Assembly: GCA_003216415.1 (NCBI GenBank)
Contig: QCIY01000004.1
Location: 1-64,000 of the forward strand
Direction: 5' to 3'
Source: Prochlorococcus sp. AG-402-O16
Lineage (GTDB): Bacteria > Cyanobacteriota > Cyanobacteriia > PCC-6307 > Cyanobiaceae
DNA length: 64,000 nucleotides
This document shows positions 10,147 to 19,314 of this stretch, in pieces (position 1 is the first letter of the stretch; the number at the start of each line of letters is the position of its first letter). The position numbers were made by a program, and so were the translations under genes. Below the pieces are notes generated by a model. It was not told where the DNA came from and ran no database searches. It saw only the letters and a list, made by a program, of their open reading frames with translations.

Positions 10147-10617
10147 TTAATTAATTTTTATATTTTTAGTCATTTTATATCTTTCAAAGAAAATGTTATT
10201 TATAATTATTTTTTCTTTACTTATAATTTCCCATTTATTTTTGAGAAATAATTCATAACTTATCAAGCTTGCTTCAGTTGATAGAGAAGCTAAACCTTCT
10301 TTCTTAGCTTCATCTTCTAATTTATAAAGTAACTTAGAACCGCAGCCTTTCCTCTGGAATTTACCTTTACAGTAAAATAACGCAATTCTGTTTTTAGGGT
10401 ATCTTGTGGCAAAAGCAATAATTATTCCTTGTTGAGTTAGAAGCCATCCTTTCCCTTGAGTTATTGATTTATCAAAATTAGGATTATCCCAAGCTTGGCT
10501 GGACCATGCCCTTTTTTGTTCTTGATTATATATTTTCTCATCTAATGATTGAATTGAATCAAAATAAACCTTCTTTAATTCGAGTTGATCTTTAATGGTG
10601 ATTTGTCTTAAATTCAT
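10147..10617 (-). CDS. GNAT-family N-acetyltransferase
   Basis: MNLRQITIKDQLELKKVYFDSI...LFYCKGKFQRKGCGSKLLYKLEDEAKKEGLASLSTEAS acetyl-CoA site pattern. Confidence 0.88.
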   Translation of the reverse strand: MNLRQITIKDQLELKKVYFDSIQSLDEKIYNQEQKRAWSSQAWDNPNFDKSITQGKGWLLTQQGIIIAFATRYPKNRIALFYCKGKFQRKGCGSKLLYKLEDEAKKEGLASLSTEASLISYELFLKNKWEIISKEKIIINNIFFERYKMTKNIKIN

Positions 10618-10637
10618 AAAGAAGTCATTTACTTAAT

Positions 10638-11318
10638 ATGCTTTTTAAAAATATAGTCGCAATTGGAGGCGGAGGCTTTGGACGTTCATTAGGCTCTCTT
10701 GAAATTGAAAAATATATAATTTCTTTAATTAGTAAAAAAAGACCAAAAATTTGCTTTATTCCTACAGCATCTGGCGATAGCAGTTTGTATAAACTAAATT
10801 TTTATAGAGCATTTTCTAAATTAGATTGTATAACAAGCCATATAGATTTTTTCGCTAGAACAGAAAACTTAGAAGAGAAAGTTTTAGCTCAAGATATCAT
10901 TTATGTTGGCGGAGGAAATACAAAAAGTATGTTAGCAGTTTGGAAAGAATGGAATTTACATAATATCCTACAAAATGCTTATGAAAAAGGAATTGTAATG
11001 AGTGGTGTAAGTGCTGGAGCTATTTGTTGGTTTGAGAAGGGAATAACTGATTCTTTTGCTAAGGAATTGAAAATAATTGATTGCCTTGGAATAGTTGATG
11101 GAATTGCTTGTCCTCATTTCGATGAAGAGAAAGAGAGGGAACCTTACGTAAATGATGTTATCCAAAAAGAAATTATTAAATCTTGTATTTGTATTGAGGG
11201 GAATTGCGCTTTACATATCAAAAATGATTTTGAATATTCCTCAATAGATTTTGGTAATGGTAAAAATTGTTTTAGAATCTCTAAAGAAAATAATAATTTT
11301 AAAAAAGAAATAATCTGA
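10638..11318 (+). CDS. Peptidase E-like (S51 family) peptidase
   Basis: IAIGGGGF..., VGGGNTKSMLAVW, MSGVSAGAICWFEKG nucleophile elbow. Confidence 0.88.
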   Translation: MLFKNIVAIGGGGFGRSLGSLEIEKYIISLISKKRPKICFIPTASGDSSLYKLNFYRAFSKLDCITSHIDFFARTENLEEKVLAQDIIYVGGGNTKSMLAVWKEWNLHNILQNAYEKGIVMSGVSAGAICWFEKGITDSFAKELKIIDCLGIVDGIACPHFDEEKEREPYVNDVIQKEIIKSCICIEGNCALHIKNDFEYSSIDFGNGKNCFRISKENNNFKKEII

Positions 11319-11329
11319 AAAGAAATTTT

Positions 11330-11734
11330 TTAAATCTCTTCATTTTTTGAGATAGAAGTAAATTCAATACCTTTATACTTTACGAATGAAGCAGTCCATA
11401 CTTCTTTGGAAAGATTACCAAGGTATTTTAAAAATTGTTGTGTATCTCCGTCTCTTATCCATTCAGATTTAATAAATGGAAGTTCTTTTTGCATCCTTTT
11501 AGGATGCATATGAACCAGCAGTAACCCCTTATCTTCAGAGGCCCTTTTCAATGAACCTTCATCACTTCTTTGAAATACTCTAAGTAGAAGATTTAAAATA
11601 ACGTCTTCTCCAAGTTTCTTGAAATTTTCTGGATCTTCTAAGTTATCTTTAACTTCTTTTCCTCCAAGAGGCATTGCTCTAACAAGGTTTTGTTCTATTA
11701 ATGCTATTGCAATTAGATAATCTTGACTTGCCAT
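11330..11734 (-). CDS. Conserved hypothetical protein
   Basis: ORF. Confidence 0.55.
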   Translation of the reverse strand: MASQDYLIAIALIEQNLVRAMPLGGKEVKDNLEDPENFKKLGEDVILNLLLRVFQRSDEGSLKRASEDKGLLLVHMHPKRMQKELPFIKSEWIRDGDTQQFLKYLGNLSKEVWTASFVKYKGIEFTSISKNEEI

Positions 11735-11893
11735 ATTTTTAAAAATTATATTTTTGTATTCTAACCTCTCGAGTTCATTAAAATCTTTTATGGTTAAATG
11801 ATTTGCTAAAACATAAGAAATTAATTAAATATTTACTTATAAACTGGAATCGTTTTTTATTTATATTATTTAATCATATTATATTTTTAAAAT

Positions 11894-12127
11894 ATGCGAT
11901 CTTTTTTGTTTCTATTTTCTGGAATTTTTGCTGGTCTTTATTTATCATGGCCTGGAATAATATTTTCAAAAAACTGGAAATGCTTCAATGAGATCATTGA
12001 AAAGTCAGTAGAAGACAAAATTTCTATAAAAGCAATATTGGAGATTTCTCCTAGCTATTTAATTAAGGGTAAGAATAAAAATATGACTTCAAAAATAAGA
12101 GTCATAGCAGATGCTTGTTTTCGTTAA
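11894..12127 (+). CDS. Hypothetical protein with N-terminal hydrophobic segment
   Basis: ORF; preferred over overlapping ORF 11803..11991. Confidence 0.5.
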   Translation: MRSFLFLFSGIFAGLYLSWPGIIFSKNWKCFNEIIEKSVEDKISIKAILEISPSYLIKGKNKNMTSKIRVIADACFR

Positions 12128-12159
12128 AATACTCAAATGTAATTTTTATGTACTAATTA

Positions 12160-12957
12160 ATGATAAGTAATTTACGATTTGAATTGTCATTTAAAAATAT
12201 TTCGCAGTTAGAAAATCAACTTAATTTTTGTAAATTTAATAAAATAAAAAATATCAACATTCCCTGTAAAGGTCCTATTAAGAAAGATTTTTTTAATTTT
12301 ACAATTAAATACATAACAAAAAACTACAATGAATTTAATGTGACTTATCACTATAGTCTGTATTATCAATACTCTCAAAATAAAGAAAAATCATATAGAG
12401 ATCTTTTAAATTTTTTAAAAAATTCATATTTAAATAGAAATTATGAAATTCTTCTTGTGTCAGGATCTAATAAGAAAAAAAACTTTGATGCAATTAATGT
12501 TTTAAGTAAAATAAAAGAAGAAAAAAATTTAAAAGTTAAATTAGGTATAGCTTATAATCCATATTTGAAAAAATATTATAACGATACTTTAGAAAGAGAT
12601 AGGTTAGATATGAAAATTTCTTCTGGATTGATAAATTCAATTTGGTTTCAATATGGAACAGATATTAAAGTACTTAATAATGAAGTGAATTATCTTAAGA
12701 AAGTAGCAAAATATGAAAAAATAAATCTATTTGGAAGTTTATTAATTCCTTCAAAACAATTTATAGCGCGATTTAAATTTCGTCCTTGGAAAGGGGTTCA
12801 TATATCAGAGAAGTGTTTATGTTCGTTAGATGCTTTTTATGATTTCACAAGAGATTTAGTTTGCTTTTATAAAGAAAATAATATTACACCTGTCATTGAA
12901 ACTGATTTTTTATCATTAGAAAAGCTTGGATCTGTTTATAGTTTCTTTGAAAAATGA
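12160..12957 (+). CDS. Divergent methylenetetrahydrofolate reductase (MTHFR)-like TIM-barrel protein
   Basis: KLGIAYNPYL...ERDRLDMKISSGLINSIWFQ parallels the MTHFR IGVAGYPE..L..K..AGA..iiTQ motif; GSLLIPSKQFIARFKFRPWKGV. Confidence 0.6.
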   Translation: MISNLRFELSFKNISQLENQLNFCKFNKIKNINIPCKGPIKKDFFNFTIKYITKNYNEFNVTYHYSLYYQYSQNKEKSYRDLLNFLKNSYLNRNYEILLVSGSNKKKNFDAINVLSKIKEEKNLKVKLGIAYNPYLKKYYNDTLERDRLDMKISSGLINSIWFQYGTDIKVLNNEVNYLKKVAKYEKINLFGSLLIPSKQFIARFKFRPWKGVHISEKCLCSLDAFYDFTRDLVCFYKENNITPVIETDFLSLEKLGSVYSFFEK

Positions 12958-12983
12958 AAGATACTTTCTTTTGATTTAGACTT

Positions 12984-14135
12984 ATGAAAAGTGTTTTTAC
13001 ATACGATTTATTAATAATAGGTGGAGGAATATCTGCGTGCGTTTTTGCTTCAAAATATCTTCAAAATAATATTTCAAAAAAAATTGCAATAATTGAGGTT
13101 GGTCGGGGACTTGGAGGACGATCAAGCACAAGAATAAGCAAAAGATATAAAGGTTGGAAACTCAACCATGGTGCTCCAAATTTTAATGTGTGCAACAGAA
13201 AAAATAATCTTCTATTAAAAACTTATATTGATCAATTACTGGAAAATAAATTTATTAAAATTGATGATTCAGAATTAATTTATCTTGATGAGGAATCAAA
13301 TTTGGAAAATATTAAAAAATCTGAATTTTCTTGTGGAATTAATTATCTTTCTTTATTTTCTATGAGTCAATTATCAAATCAAATAATTGAATTTAATAAT
13401 TTAAGTGGGAAAATTGATTTTTATTTTAAAACATTAATAGTTGATTTGAATTTTAATAATGATGTGTGGACATTAATATCTAAAAATGGAGATAAATTTA
13501 AATCTAAATATCTTATTTGTTCCTCTAATTTGTTATTACATAAAAGATCATTGAAAATATTGAACATAAATCAAATTCCATTAAGAAAAGCTATTCCCAT
13601 AAATAAAGATAAAAAAATTGATTCGCTTATAAATTTTTTAGATAAACAATCATTTATTCCTAGGTTAACTTTTTTAATTTATACAAATGAAAATTATTGT
13701 TATAAAGATTGTTATTCTAAAAAACATAGGTATTTTTATTTAAAAAAGAATCTTGAAAAAAAATATAAATTTGAAAGAGTTATTTTTCAGATACATAATA
13801 ATACTAAATTAGGAATTGTAATACATTCAAAAAATATAGATTTTATTAATTCTTATTTAAATGCAAAAGAGGAAGATTTATTTAAACAAAAAATATTTAA
13901 AAATTTCAATGAACTATTTAAGGATAATATTTTCATAAATCAATTAACTTATAATGAGTCAATCTCTATTATGAAATGGAGAGCATCACAACCTTCCGGA
14001 TGCGCAGTTCCATTATCTTTACAATTTAATAGAAAATATAGAATTGGGTTTTGCGGAGATTGGTTTGAAGGGGAAGGATTTGGTAGGATTGAAGGCTCAA
14101 TTTTAAGTGCTTTAACATTAGCAAATAAATTTTAA
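12984..14135 (+). CDS. NAD/FAD-dependent oxidoreductase (renalase/amine-oxidase-like)
   Basis: LLIIGGGISACVFASKYL Rossmann motif, GRGLGGRSSTRI, C-terminal FCGDWFEGEGFGRIEGSILSALTLA. Confidence 0.85.
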   Translation: MKSVFTYDLLIIGGGISACVFASKYLQNNISKKIAIIEVGRGLGGRSSTRISKRYKGWKLNHGAPNFNVCNRKNNLLLKTYIDQLLENKFIKIDDSELIYLDEESNLENIKKSEFSCGINYLSLFSMSQLSNQIIEFNNLSGKIDFYFKTLIVDLNFNNDVWTLISKNGDKFKSKYLICSSNLLLHKRSLKILNINQIPLRKAIPINKDKKIDSLINFLDKQSFIPRLTFLIYTNENYCYKDCYSKKHRYFYLKKNLEKKYKFERVIFQIHNNTKLGIVIHSKNIDFINSYLNAKEEDLFKQKIFKNFNELFKDNIFINQLTYNESISIMKWRASQPSGCAVPLSLQFNRKYRIGFCGDWFEGEGFGRIEGSILSALTLANKF

Positions 14136-14138
14136 GAC

Positions 14139-14723
14139 TTAACTAAATACTTTTTTAAGTATATTATCAACATTAGTTTTTTTTGTAATAGTAAATTTAT
14201 TTATATTTGTATTTTTGAATTTCCTGTAATAAATATCCCATGAGTTTAAGAAATCCTTTTCAGCTTGATTTTTGGCCTTCCCCCTTTCTTTTATGTCTCT
14301 TTGGATAACTCTTTTCATACACTCATTTTTTTTAATTTTTAATTCTAAAAAAACAAAATTTTGGTTATCCAAAGTGTTTGTGAATTCTTCAGCAAAAATA
14401 CCCTCAACTATTAAAAACTTAATATTATTTTTTTCATTTAAGTAACTTTTTATTTTCCTCTTTTCGAAATTATAAAAACGATCAAATTTTAAAATACCAT
14501 TATTAAGAATAAAATTAAAATCTTTTTTAAATAGCTTGTAGTTAAAACTAATGTTTCTATCGAAATAACCTTCTACAATTTTTGATAGTAAATTACTTAT
14601 AAGCCCTGTTTTATAGTAATTATCAGTACTTAAAACAATACCATTTTTAATTTTTGAGATTATTTGATCTGATAAAGTCGTTTTCCCGCTTCCAGATGGA
14701 CCACTTATAAATATGATCTTCAT
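14139..14723 (-). CDS. Uridine kinase-like P-loop kinase
   Basis: IIFISGPSGSGKTTLSDQI, STDNYYK, RDIKERGK. Confidence 0.8.
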   Translation of the reverse strand: MKIIFISGPSGSGKTTLSDQIISKIKNGIVLSTDNYYKTGLISNLLSKIVEGYFDRNISFNYKLFKKDFNFILNNGILKFDRFYNFEKRKIKSYLNEKNNIKFLIVEGIFAEEFTNTLDNQNFVFLELKIKKNECMKRVIQRDIKERGKAKNQAEKDFLNSWDIYYRKFKNTNINKFTITKKTNVDNILKKVFS

Positions 14724-14990
14724 TTTCTAAACTCTGCTATTTTAAAATACTAATTTAACTATTAGTAAATACTTTATATTTTGGAAAGTAAATTTTTTTC
14801 TTTTCTTAAAATTTAAATTTAAAATGCTTTGCTATGGCTTGAAAGCTTGCATAAATATTAAATATGTGTCTTTATATAAATGTAAATAAATTATTTTCAT
14901 TCAATTATAAACTTTTTGTTATTAATTTCTAATTGAATTTGATAATATATTTAAATTGAATGTTTAATTTTATTACTTACATAACTTGCA

Positions 14991-15329
14991 ATGATTTCTA
15001 AATTTCTAAGTAAACTAAAGTCAATTCTAATTAAAAGTCCAGTTAACCCTGAAACTTCTTCAAAGAAAGAAAAAAAACTAACTAAGCCTGGGAAATCTTC
15101 AAAAACAAAAACAAAAGCAAAAGCAAAAGCAAAAGCAAAAACTGTTAACTCAAAGAAAAATATTGAAACCTTAACTTCACTCCCAGGTGTTGGGGCTAAA
15201 AGTGCCAAGGCTTTGTATGAGGCTGGATTTAAAACAACAAAAGATGTAATTACTGCTGATGAAAAAGAACTTCTTGCCGTTTCAGGTGTTGGAGTAAATC
15301 TTGTTAAAAAGCTAAAAAAACTCAAATAA
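14991..15329 (+). CDS. Helix-hairpin-helix protein with Lys/Ala-rich linker
   Basis: TLTSLPGVGAKSAKALYEAGFKTTKDVITADEKELLAVSGVGVNLVKKLKKL tandem HhH. Confidence 0.75.
   Translation: MISKFLSKLKSILIKSPVNPETSSKKEKKLTKPGKSSKTKTKAKAKAKAKTVNSKKNIETLTSLPGVGAKSAKALYEAGFKTTKDVITADEKELLAVSGVGVNLVKKLKKLK
15101..15142 (+). repeat. In-frame hexanucleotide tandem repeat (AAAAGC-type units) encoding a KAKAKA tract
   Basis: aaaacaaaaacaaaagcaaaagcaaaagcaaaagcaaaaac read directly. Confidence 0.85.
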
Positions 15330-15382
15330 TAAATTTTTTTACTTATTTAAATAACAAAAAAATTTTGAAGATGTAGTTACAA

Positions 15383-15559
15383 TTATCTTCTTCTTGCTTT
15401 TCTTCTTTGTTGTAATTTTCTTTTATATTTTTCAATAGGTGTTTCATGATGCCTAAGTCTTTTTAAATCCGCAAAGATTCCAGATTTAGATACTTGTCTT
15501 TTAAATCTTCTTAGGGCAGATTCAATTCCCTCATTCTCTCCAACTGTAACTTGTGTCAA
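15383..15559 (-). CDS. rpsU: 30S ribosomal protein S21 (TTG start)
   Basis: Hand translation [58 protein letters not shown]; not in ORF track. Confidence 0.95.
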
Positions 15560-15645
15560 AATTTTTCAAATAAACTATATTCTAACATCTTATCAGAGTT
15601 ATTCTTTATTTAATGCTTTAACTAAGGATTATTGGTTTATTTAGC

Positions 15646-16104
15646 TTATTTTTTTGCCCACTCAACTAATCCTTTTTTATTACTCTTTATATCTTGCAAG
15701 GATTCAAAATAATATTTTTCCCAATTATCTTTAGGAAGTCCAAGAAATAGCATAAGATTTAGTGGGTATTGTTTGCTATCAGCACAATTTCTAAAATCAT
15801 CCCTAAATAAAAAGATTTCCTTTTTTAGAGCAATTGCAATACCTAATTCAATCATTACACCTTCATCTGGAGGTGTTCCATTAACTATAGCAAAAATGCA
15901 ATCACATTTTTTTAAATCACGGAAATTACTTCTTGCTAGGGAATATGCCCAATCACGTTCTTTTTTTATTATGTGTTTTGTCCTCTCAAAAGGTTCATAA
16001 ACTTCTAAATCTAAATCATTGAAAATATTAATAAATTCGTTTAAAAGTTTTTGAGTTTGTTTTGAAAATCCATATGGATTTGCTAAATATAATTTCTTTT
16101 TCAA
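15646..16104 (-). CDS. Nucleoside 2-deoxyribosyltransferase family protein
   Basis: KLYLANPYGFS...LKKCDCIFAIVNGTPPDEGVMIELGIAIALKKEIFLFRDD. Confidence 0.88.
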   Translation of the reverse strand: MKKKLYLANPYGFSKQTQKLLNEFINIFNDLDLEVYEPFERTKHIIKKERDWAYSLARSNFRDLKKCDCIFAIVNGTPPDEGVMIELGIAIALKKEIFLFRDDFRNCADSKQYPLNLMLFLGLPKDNWEKYYFESLQDIKSNKKGLVEWAKK

Positions 16105-16493
16105 CTTATACCTCTTTTTTTGATGTACTCATCGCGATCACTTTGTAAATTTATAGTATCTTCCCAGGGGAAAACTATCCATTCCCTTTTTTCGGATATG
16201 TGTACAGTATTCCACCAAGTAGGTTTAATTTTACTAAATAGTACAAAAAACATTGCTCCCTCAATATCTTTGAATGTATTTAATGTAAAACCAGTTTCAT
16301 AAACATCATCCACTATTAGTGAATTTTTTATTGGATTTGAAATTAAATTTATTTTTAATTTATGGCTTAGTGCTACAGCAAGACATAAACCACCACGAGG
16401 AACTCCATATATTCCAGAAAAATCTAGAAACTTACATTTGTTAGCTATGTGTTCTACACTTTTGTCAAAATCTCTCCAGGAATAATTAATCAT
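16101..16493 (-). CDS. Phosphoribosyltransferase (xanthine/guanine-type)
   Basis: IYGVPRGGLCLAVALSHKL and PRPP motif NSLIVDDVYETGFTL; C-terminal WIVFPWE. Confidence 0.85.
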   Translation of the reverse strand: MINYSWRDFDKSVEHIANKCKFLDFSGIYGVPRGGLCLAVALSHKLKINLISNPIKNSLIVDDVYETGFTLNTFKDIEGAMFFVLFSKIKPTWWNTVHISEKREWIVFPWEDTINLQSDRDEYIKKRGIS

Positions 16494-16494
16494 A

Positions 16495-16680
16495 TTAATT
16501 TTTGCTTTTATCAGTTTTAGTAGCGAAATTTGATGCGATTACACTTAAAAGTGCCACTACCTGCTCATTTGGACATTTAGTATTATTTTTTAAATTTTCA
16601 CATTCTTTAATTATCTTGGCGTAAGTATCTTCTACGATTCCGTTCATTTGATCTTTGCTAAATGAATATGGCATAGTCAT
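16495..16680 (-). CDS. Hypothetical small protein
   Basis: ORF adjacent to PRT gene. Confidence 0.5.
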   Translation of the reverse strand: MTMPYSFSKDQMNGIVEDTYAKIIKECENLKNNTKCPNEQVVALLSVIASNFATKTDKSKN

Positions 16681-16746
16681 ATTTAATAAATAATTGTATT
16701 TTTACTTAAATTTCTTTCTAAGTAAATATCTTTATGAAAGATAGAA

Positions 16747-17250
16747 TTATTTCCACATAGGGTCATTTATCTTTTTAAACCTAAATGAATTTGGGACATA
16801 TGTATGCAAATTTTCGACCTTCATAGCCCATTTTTTTGAGTTTCCCTTTAAACTATCGCTATTAAATAGGTTTGTCAGTGGAATTCTTTTCCTTAGTTTA
16901 AGAAGACCTAGACAGGTTTCCCACGCTTCTTTATTTTTATAAATATCTAACCAAAAATCAAAAATATTTTCTAATAGATCAAGTGGAAAATCAAAAGAAA
17001 TTCCCATTGAAGGTCTTTCAATTAAATAATTTTTATTTATTAATTCATTTAATAAATTATTTATGTTTAAATTAATTGCGAAAAGGATTTCTTTAGCTGA
17101 TTCATTTCCTATTAATTCTTTTCTATGGCAATCTAAAAGGTTGTTATCATCCAGAATACTTTCATCACAATTTTTGACTCCCACAATCCAAAACCCTTCT
17201 CCATTTTTTGCTCCACTTGCAAGAAAAAGATATTTAGGCGAATTTTTCAA
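16747..17250 (-). CDS. Hypothetical protein
   Basis: ORF. Confidence 0.55.
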   Translation of the reverse strand: MKNSPKYLFLASGAKNGEGFWIVGVKNCDESILDDNNLLDCHRKELIGNESAKEILFAINLNINNLLNELINKNYLIERPSMGISFDFPLDLLENIFDFWLDIYKNKEAWETCLGLLKLRKRIPLTNLFNSDSLKGNSKKWAMKVENLHTYVPNSFRFKKINDPMWK

Positions 17251-17478
17251 AATTTAAAATCATTTCTTCATTTTTAACATTTATTGTTAATAATGAAAAT
17301 ATTTTTTTACTGTATAGATCATAATATTAATTTCTCGAAAAAAAATTTTACTTGTTAAAGTGAATTTTTAAGATAATAATGTTTGATTTGAAAGAACTTA
17401 AACTTATGTTTTTTGATCCTACTGATTTGATAATATGTAATATAAATAAAATACTTATTCGTAATAAAACAATAAAAT

Positions 17479-17706
17479 TTATTTTTTCTTAGGAAATAAT
17501 TTTCCTATTTTCTCTTGTTGCAAATTCTCTTTTTCTGTTCTTATTTTTTTATCTTCCAATGATTCTTTGTTAGTGCTTACAGCATAAATAATATAAAAAA
17601 TCATACCAGTGAATATAAATCCTAAAAAAAGAATCAATATTCCTAAAGGTTCACTAGGACTAAAAATTTTGAGGTCTAAGGCTGAATTTAGTGAAATTAT
17701 CATCAA
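17479..17706 (-). CDS. Hypothetical single-TM protein
   Basis: ORF; GILILFLGFIFTGMIFYIIYAV helix. Confidence 0.5.
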   Translation of the reverse strand: MMIISLNSALDLKIFSPSEPLGILILFLGFIFTGMIFYIIYAVSTNKESLEDKKIRTEKENLQQEKIGKLFPKKK

Positions 17707-17739
17707 TAAAGTTATTCCTTCAAGAAATTTTATTGAAAT

Positions 17740-17961
17740 CTAATTGATTTCTTCGTAACCAAAGAAAGTAGTATTGTCTGAATTTTTATATCCATTTGCT
17801 GCTTCCTGTGGATTTTGACTGTCAATTTTTCTTGCTTTTGCATGAATCATATTAAATGGAAAAATCACAGCTCCAACGAAAAAATGGAGTATTAAAAAGT
17901 CGGAGGGCAGACCATTTGTCCAATCAGGAAAAAATAGCAATGTCATCAATGATTCGTACAT
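17740..17961 (-). CDS. Hypothetical small membrane protein
   Basis: ORF. Confidence 0.5.
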   Translation of the reverse strand: MYESLMTLLFFPDWTNGLPSDFLILHFFVGAVIFPFNMIHAKARKIDSQNPQEAANGYKNSDNTTFFGYEEIN

Positions 17962-18125
17962 AAAAGTAATTCAGTTAAACCATTGAATATTATTACTGAA
18001 TTTATTGCAATACTATTAATTTTCATAAATTGAAATTTAAATATCTTTTAAAGAATTATGAGATTTAATTGAAAAAGCAAATAAAAAAAACTAATATATG
18101 TCTAATAAGCATTGTTTTATAGCTA

Positions 18126-18527
18126 TTGTTAAAGTTTTTTTTTGGTTTAATATTCTTTTTAATTTATATCTCAAATCCCTCCATAGGGTTGGCATTTGAT
18201 TCATCAGATCCTAGCGTTAGCTTATTACAAAATAGGATATCTAATAATTTCTCGAGAAAATATTGTAAAGCTATTCAAAGTGGTTTCTCTAAAGATGAAG
18301 CAATGAAATCCGCTATTGTTAAAACAGAAAATATTATATCTTTTTCTTATAATCCGCAAAAAAAATGGATTGAGAAAGATGACTTAGCTAATCAAATTTC
18401 ATTGCAAGTAGTTAATGATTGTGGATGGTCTTTTGGATTAGTTGGAAAGGAGGGAGTTGATTATTTCAAATCGTATTTTCTAGAAATTTACGAAAAAACC
18501 ACTCCTGACAAAAATTTTTCTAGATAG
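18126..18527 (+). CDS. Hypothetical secreted protein (TTG start)
   Basis: N-terminal signal-peptide-like segment FFFGLIFFLIYISNPSIGLAF. Confidence 0.55.
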   Translation: MLKFFFGLIFFLIYISNPSIGLAFDSSDPSVSLLQNRISNNFSRKYCKAIQSGFSKDEAMKSAIVKTENIISFSYNPQKKWIEKDDLANQISLQVVNDCGWSFGLVGKEGVDYFKSYFLEIYEKTTPDKNFSR

Positions 18528-18536
18528 ATTAATCTA

Positions 18537-18731
18537 ATGAATAATATCTCAGACAAATTAGTAATGACTATAATCTTGATAACAATTCTTTTTGTATTTG
18601 GCTTAATTTTTTCAGTAAAATCTCCCGAGAGAAAGATTATAGATTCGCCGATAATGTGGAAAGATGAATACTCTAATATTACGATTTTCAAAAGTTATAA
18701 AATAAATTCCGAACCTAAAAGAATAATTTAA
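18537..18731 (+). CDS. Hypothetical single-TM protein
   Basis: ORF. Confidence 0.4.
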   Translation: MNNISDKLVMTIILITILFVFGLIFSVKSPERKIIDSPIMWKDEYSNITIFKSYKINSEPKRII

Positions 18732-18834
18732 ATAAAATTCAAAATAAACAATATTATTTTTTAAAAATGGGCAGTTATTTTTAAACCTGATACGTAATAT
18801 TTATTGGAAACTTATTAAATTATTAATTTCATTT

Positions 18835-19176
18835 TTAATTTAAGTAGTTCAAAAGAACTGCCGCAAGTCTTAAATCATCATTAAACCATGCTCGTATTGC
18901 CATAGCCCTCCTAGGATCATAAAAATTTTGCTTTCTGTACCAACTAAGTACTTCCAAATCTGATTTCTTACCATTGCATTGTAAACAACATGGTACGCAA
19001 TTACTTGTACTGCTTTTACCTCCTTTTGAAATTGGATGAAGGTGATCAAGAGATTCAGATGGTTTACCGCAATAAATACATCTATATTTAGTTAGTTTAT
19101 GAAGTGACTCTCTCCAGCTTTTATTACTTATCTTTGGACATAACTGATCAAGGTAAATTGCATCTTGTCTATGCAT
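18835..19176 (-). CDS. HNH endonuclease-domain protein
   Basis: CIYCGKPSESLDHLHPISKGGKSSTSNCVPCCLQCNGKKSD. Confidence 0.9.
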   Translation of the reverse strand: MHRQDAIYLDQLCPKISNKSWRESLHKLTKYRCIYCGKPSESLDHLHPISKGGKSSTSNCVPCCLQCNGKKSDLEVLSWYRKQNFYDPRRAMAIRAWFNDDLRLAAVLLNYLN

Positions 19177-19314
19177 AATATTCTTGAAATGTATTTTGAT
19201 AATAACAATTTTATTAAACTATGACGGGAAAAGAGAAAATAAGTCTTTATTAGTCTTAGATTTCTTTTTTAAAAGAAAAATATTTAATTCTTAAAAAACT
19301 AGAATTTTGATTTA

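Noticed and set aside
11803-11991. 62-aa plus-strand ORF
   Set aside because: Low-complexity hydrophobic frame overlapping the better ORF 11894..12127.
14951-15325. 124-aa minus-strand ORF rich in Phe/Ala/Val
   Set aside because: Antisense shadow of the HhH gene; FAFAFAFVF is the reverse of the KAKAKA repeat.
17380-17490. Short plus-strand ORF MFDLKELKLMFFDPTDLIICNINKILIRNKTIKFIFS
   Set aside because: Too short, AT-biased and overlaps the end of the 17479..17706 gene; no supporting signal.
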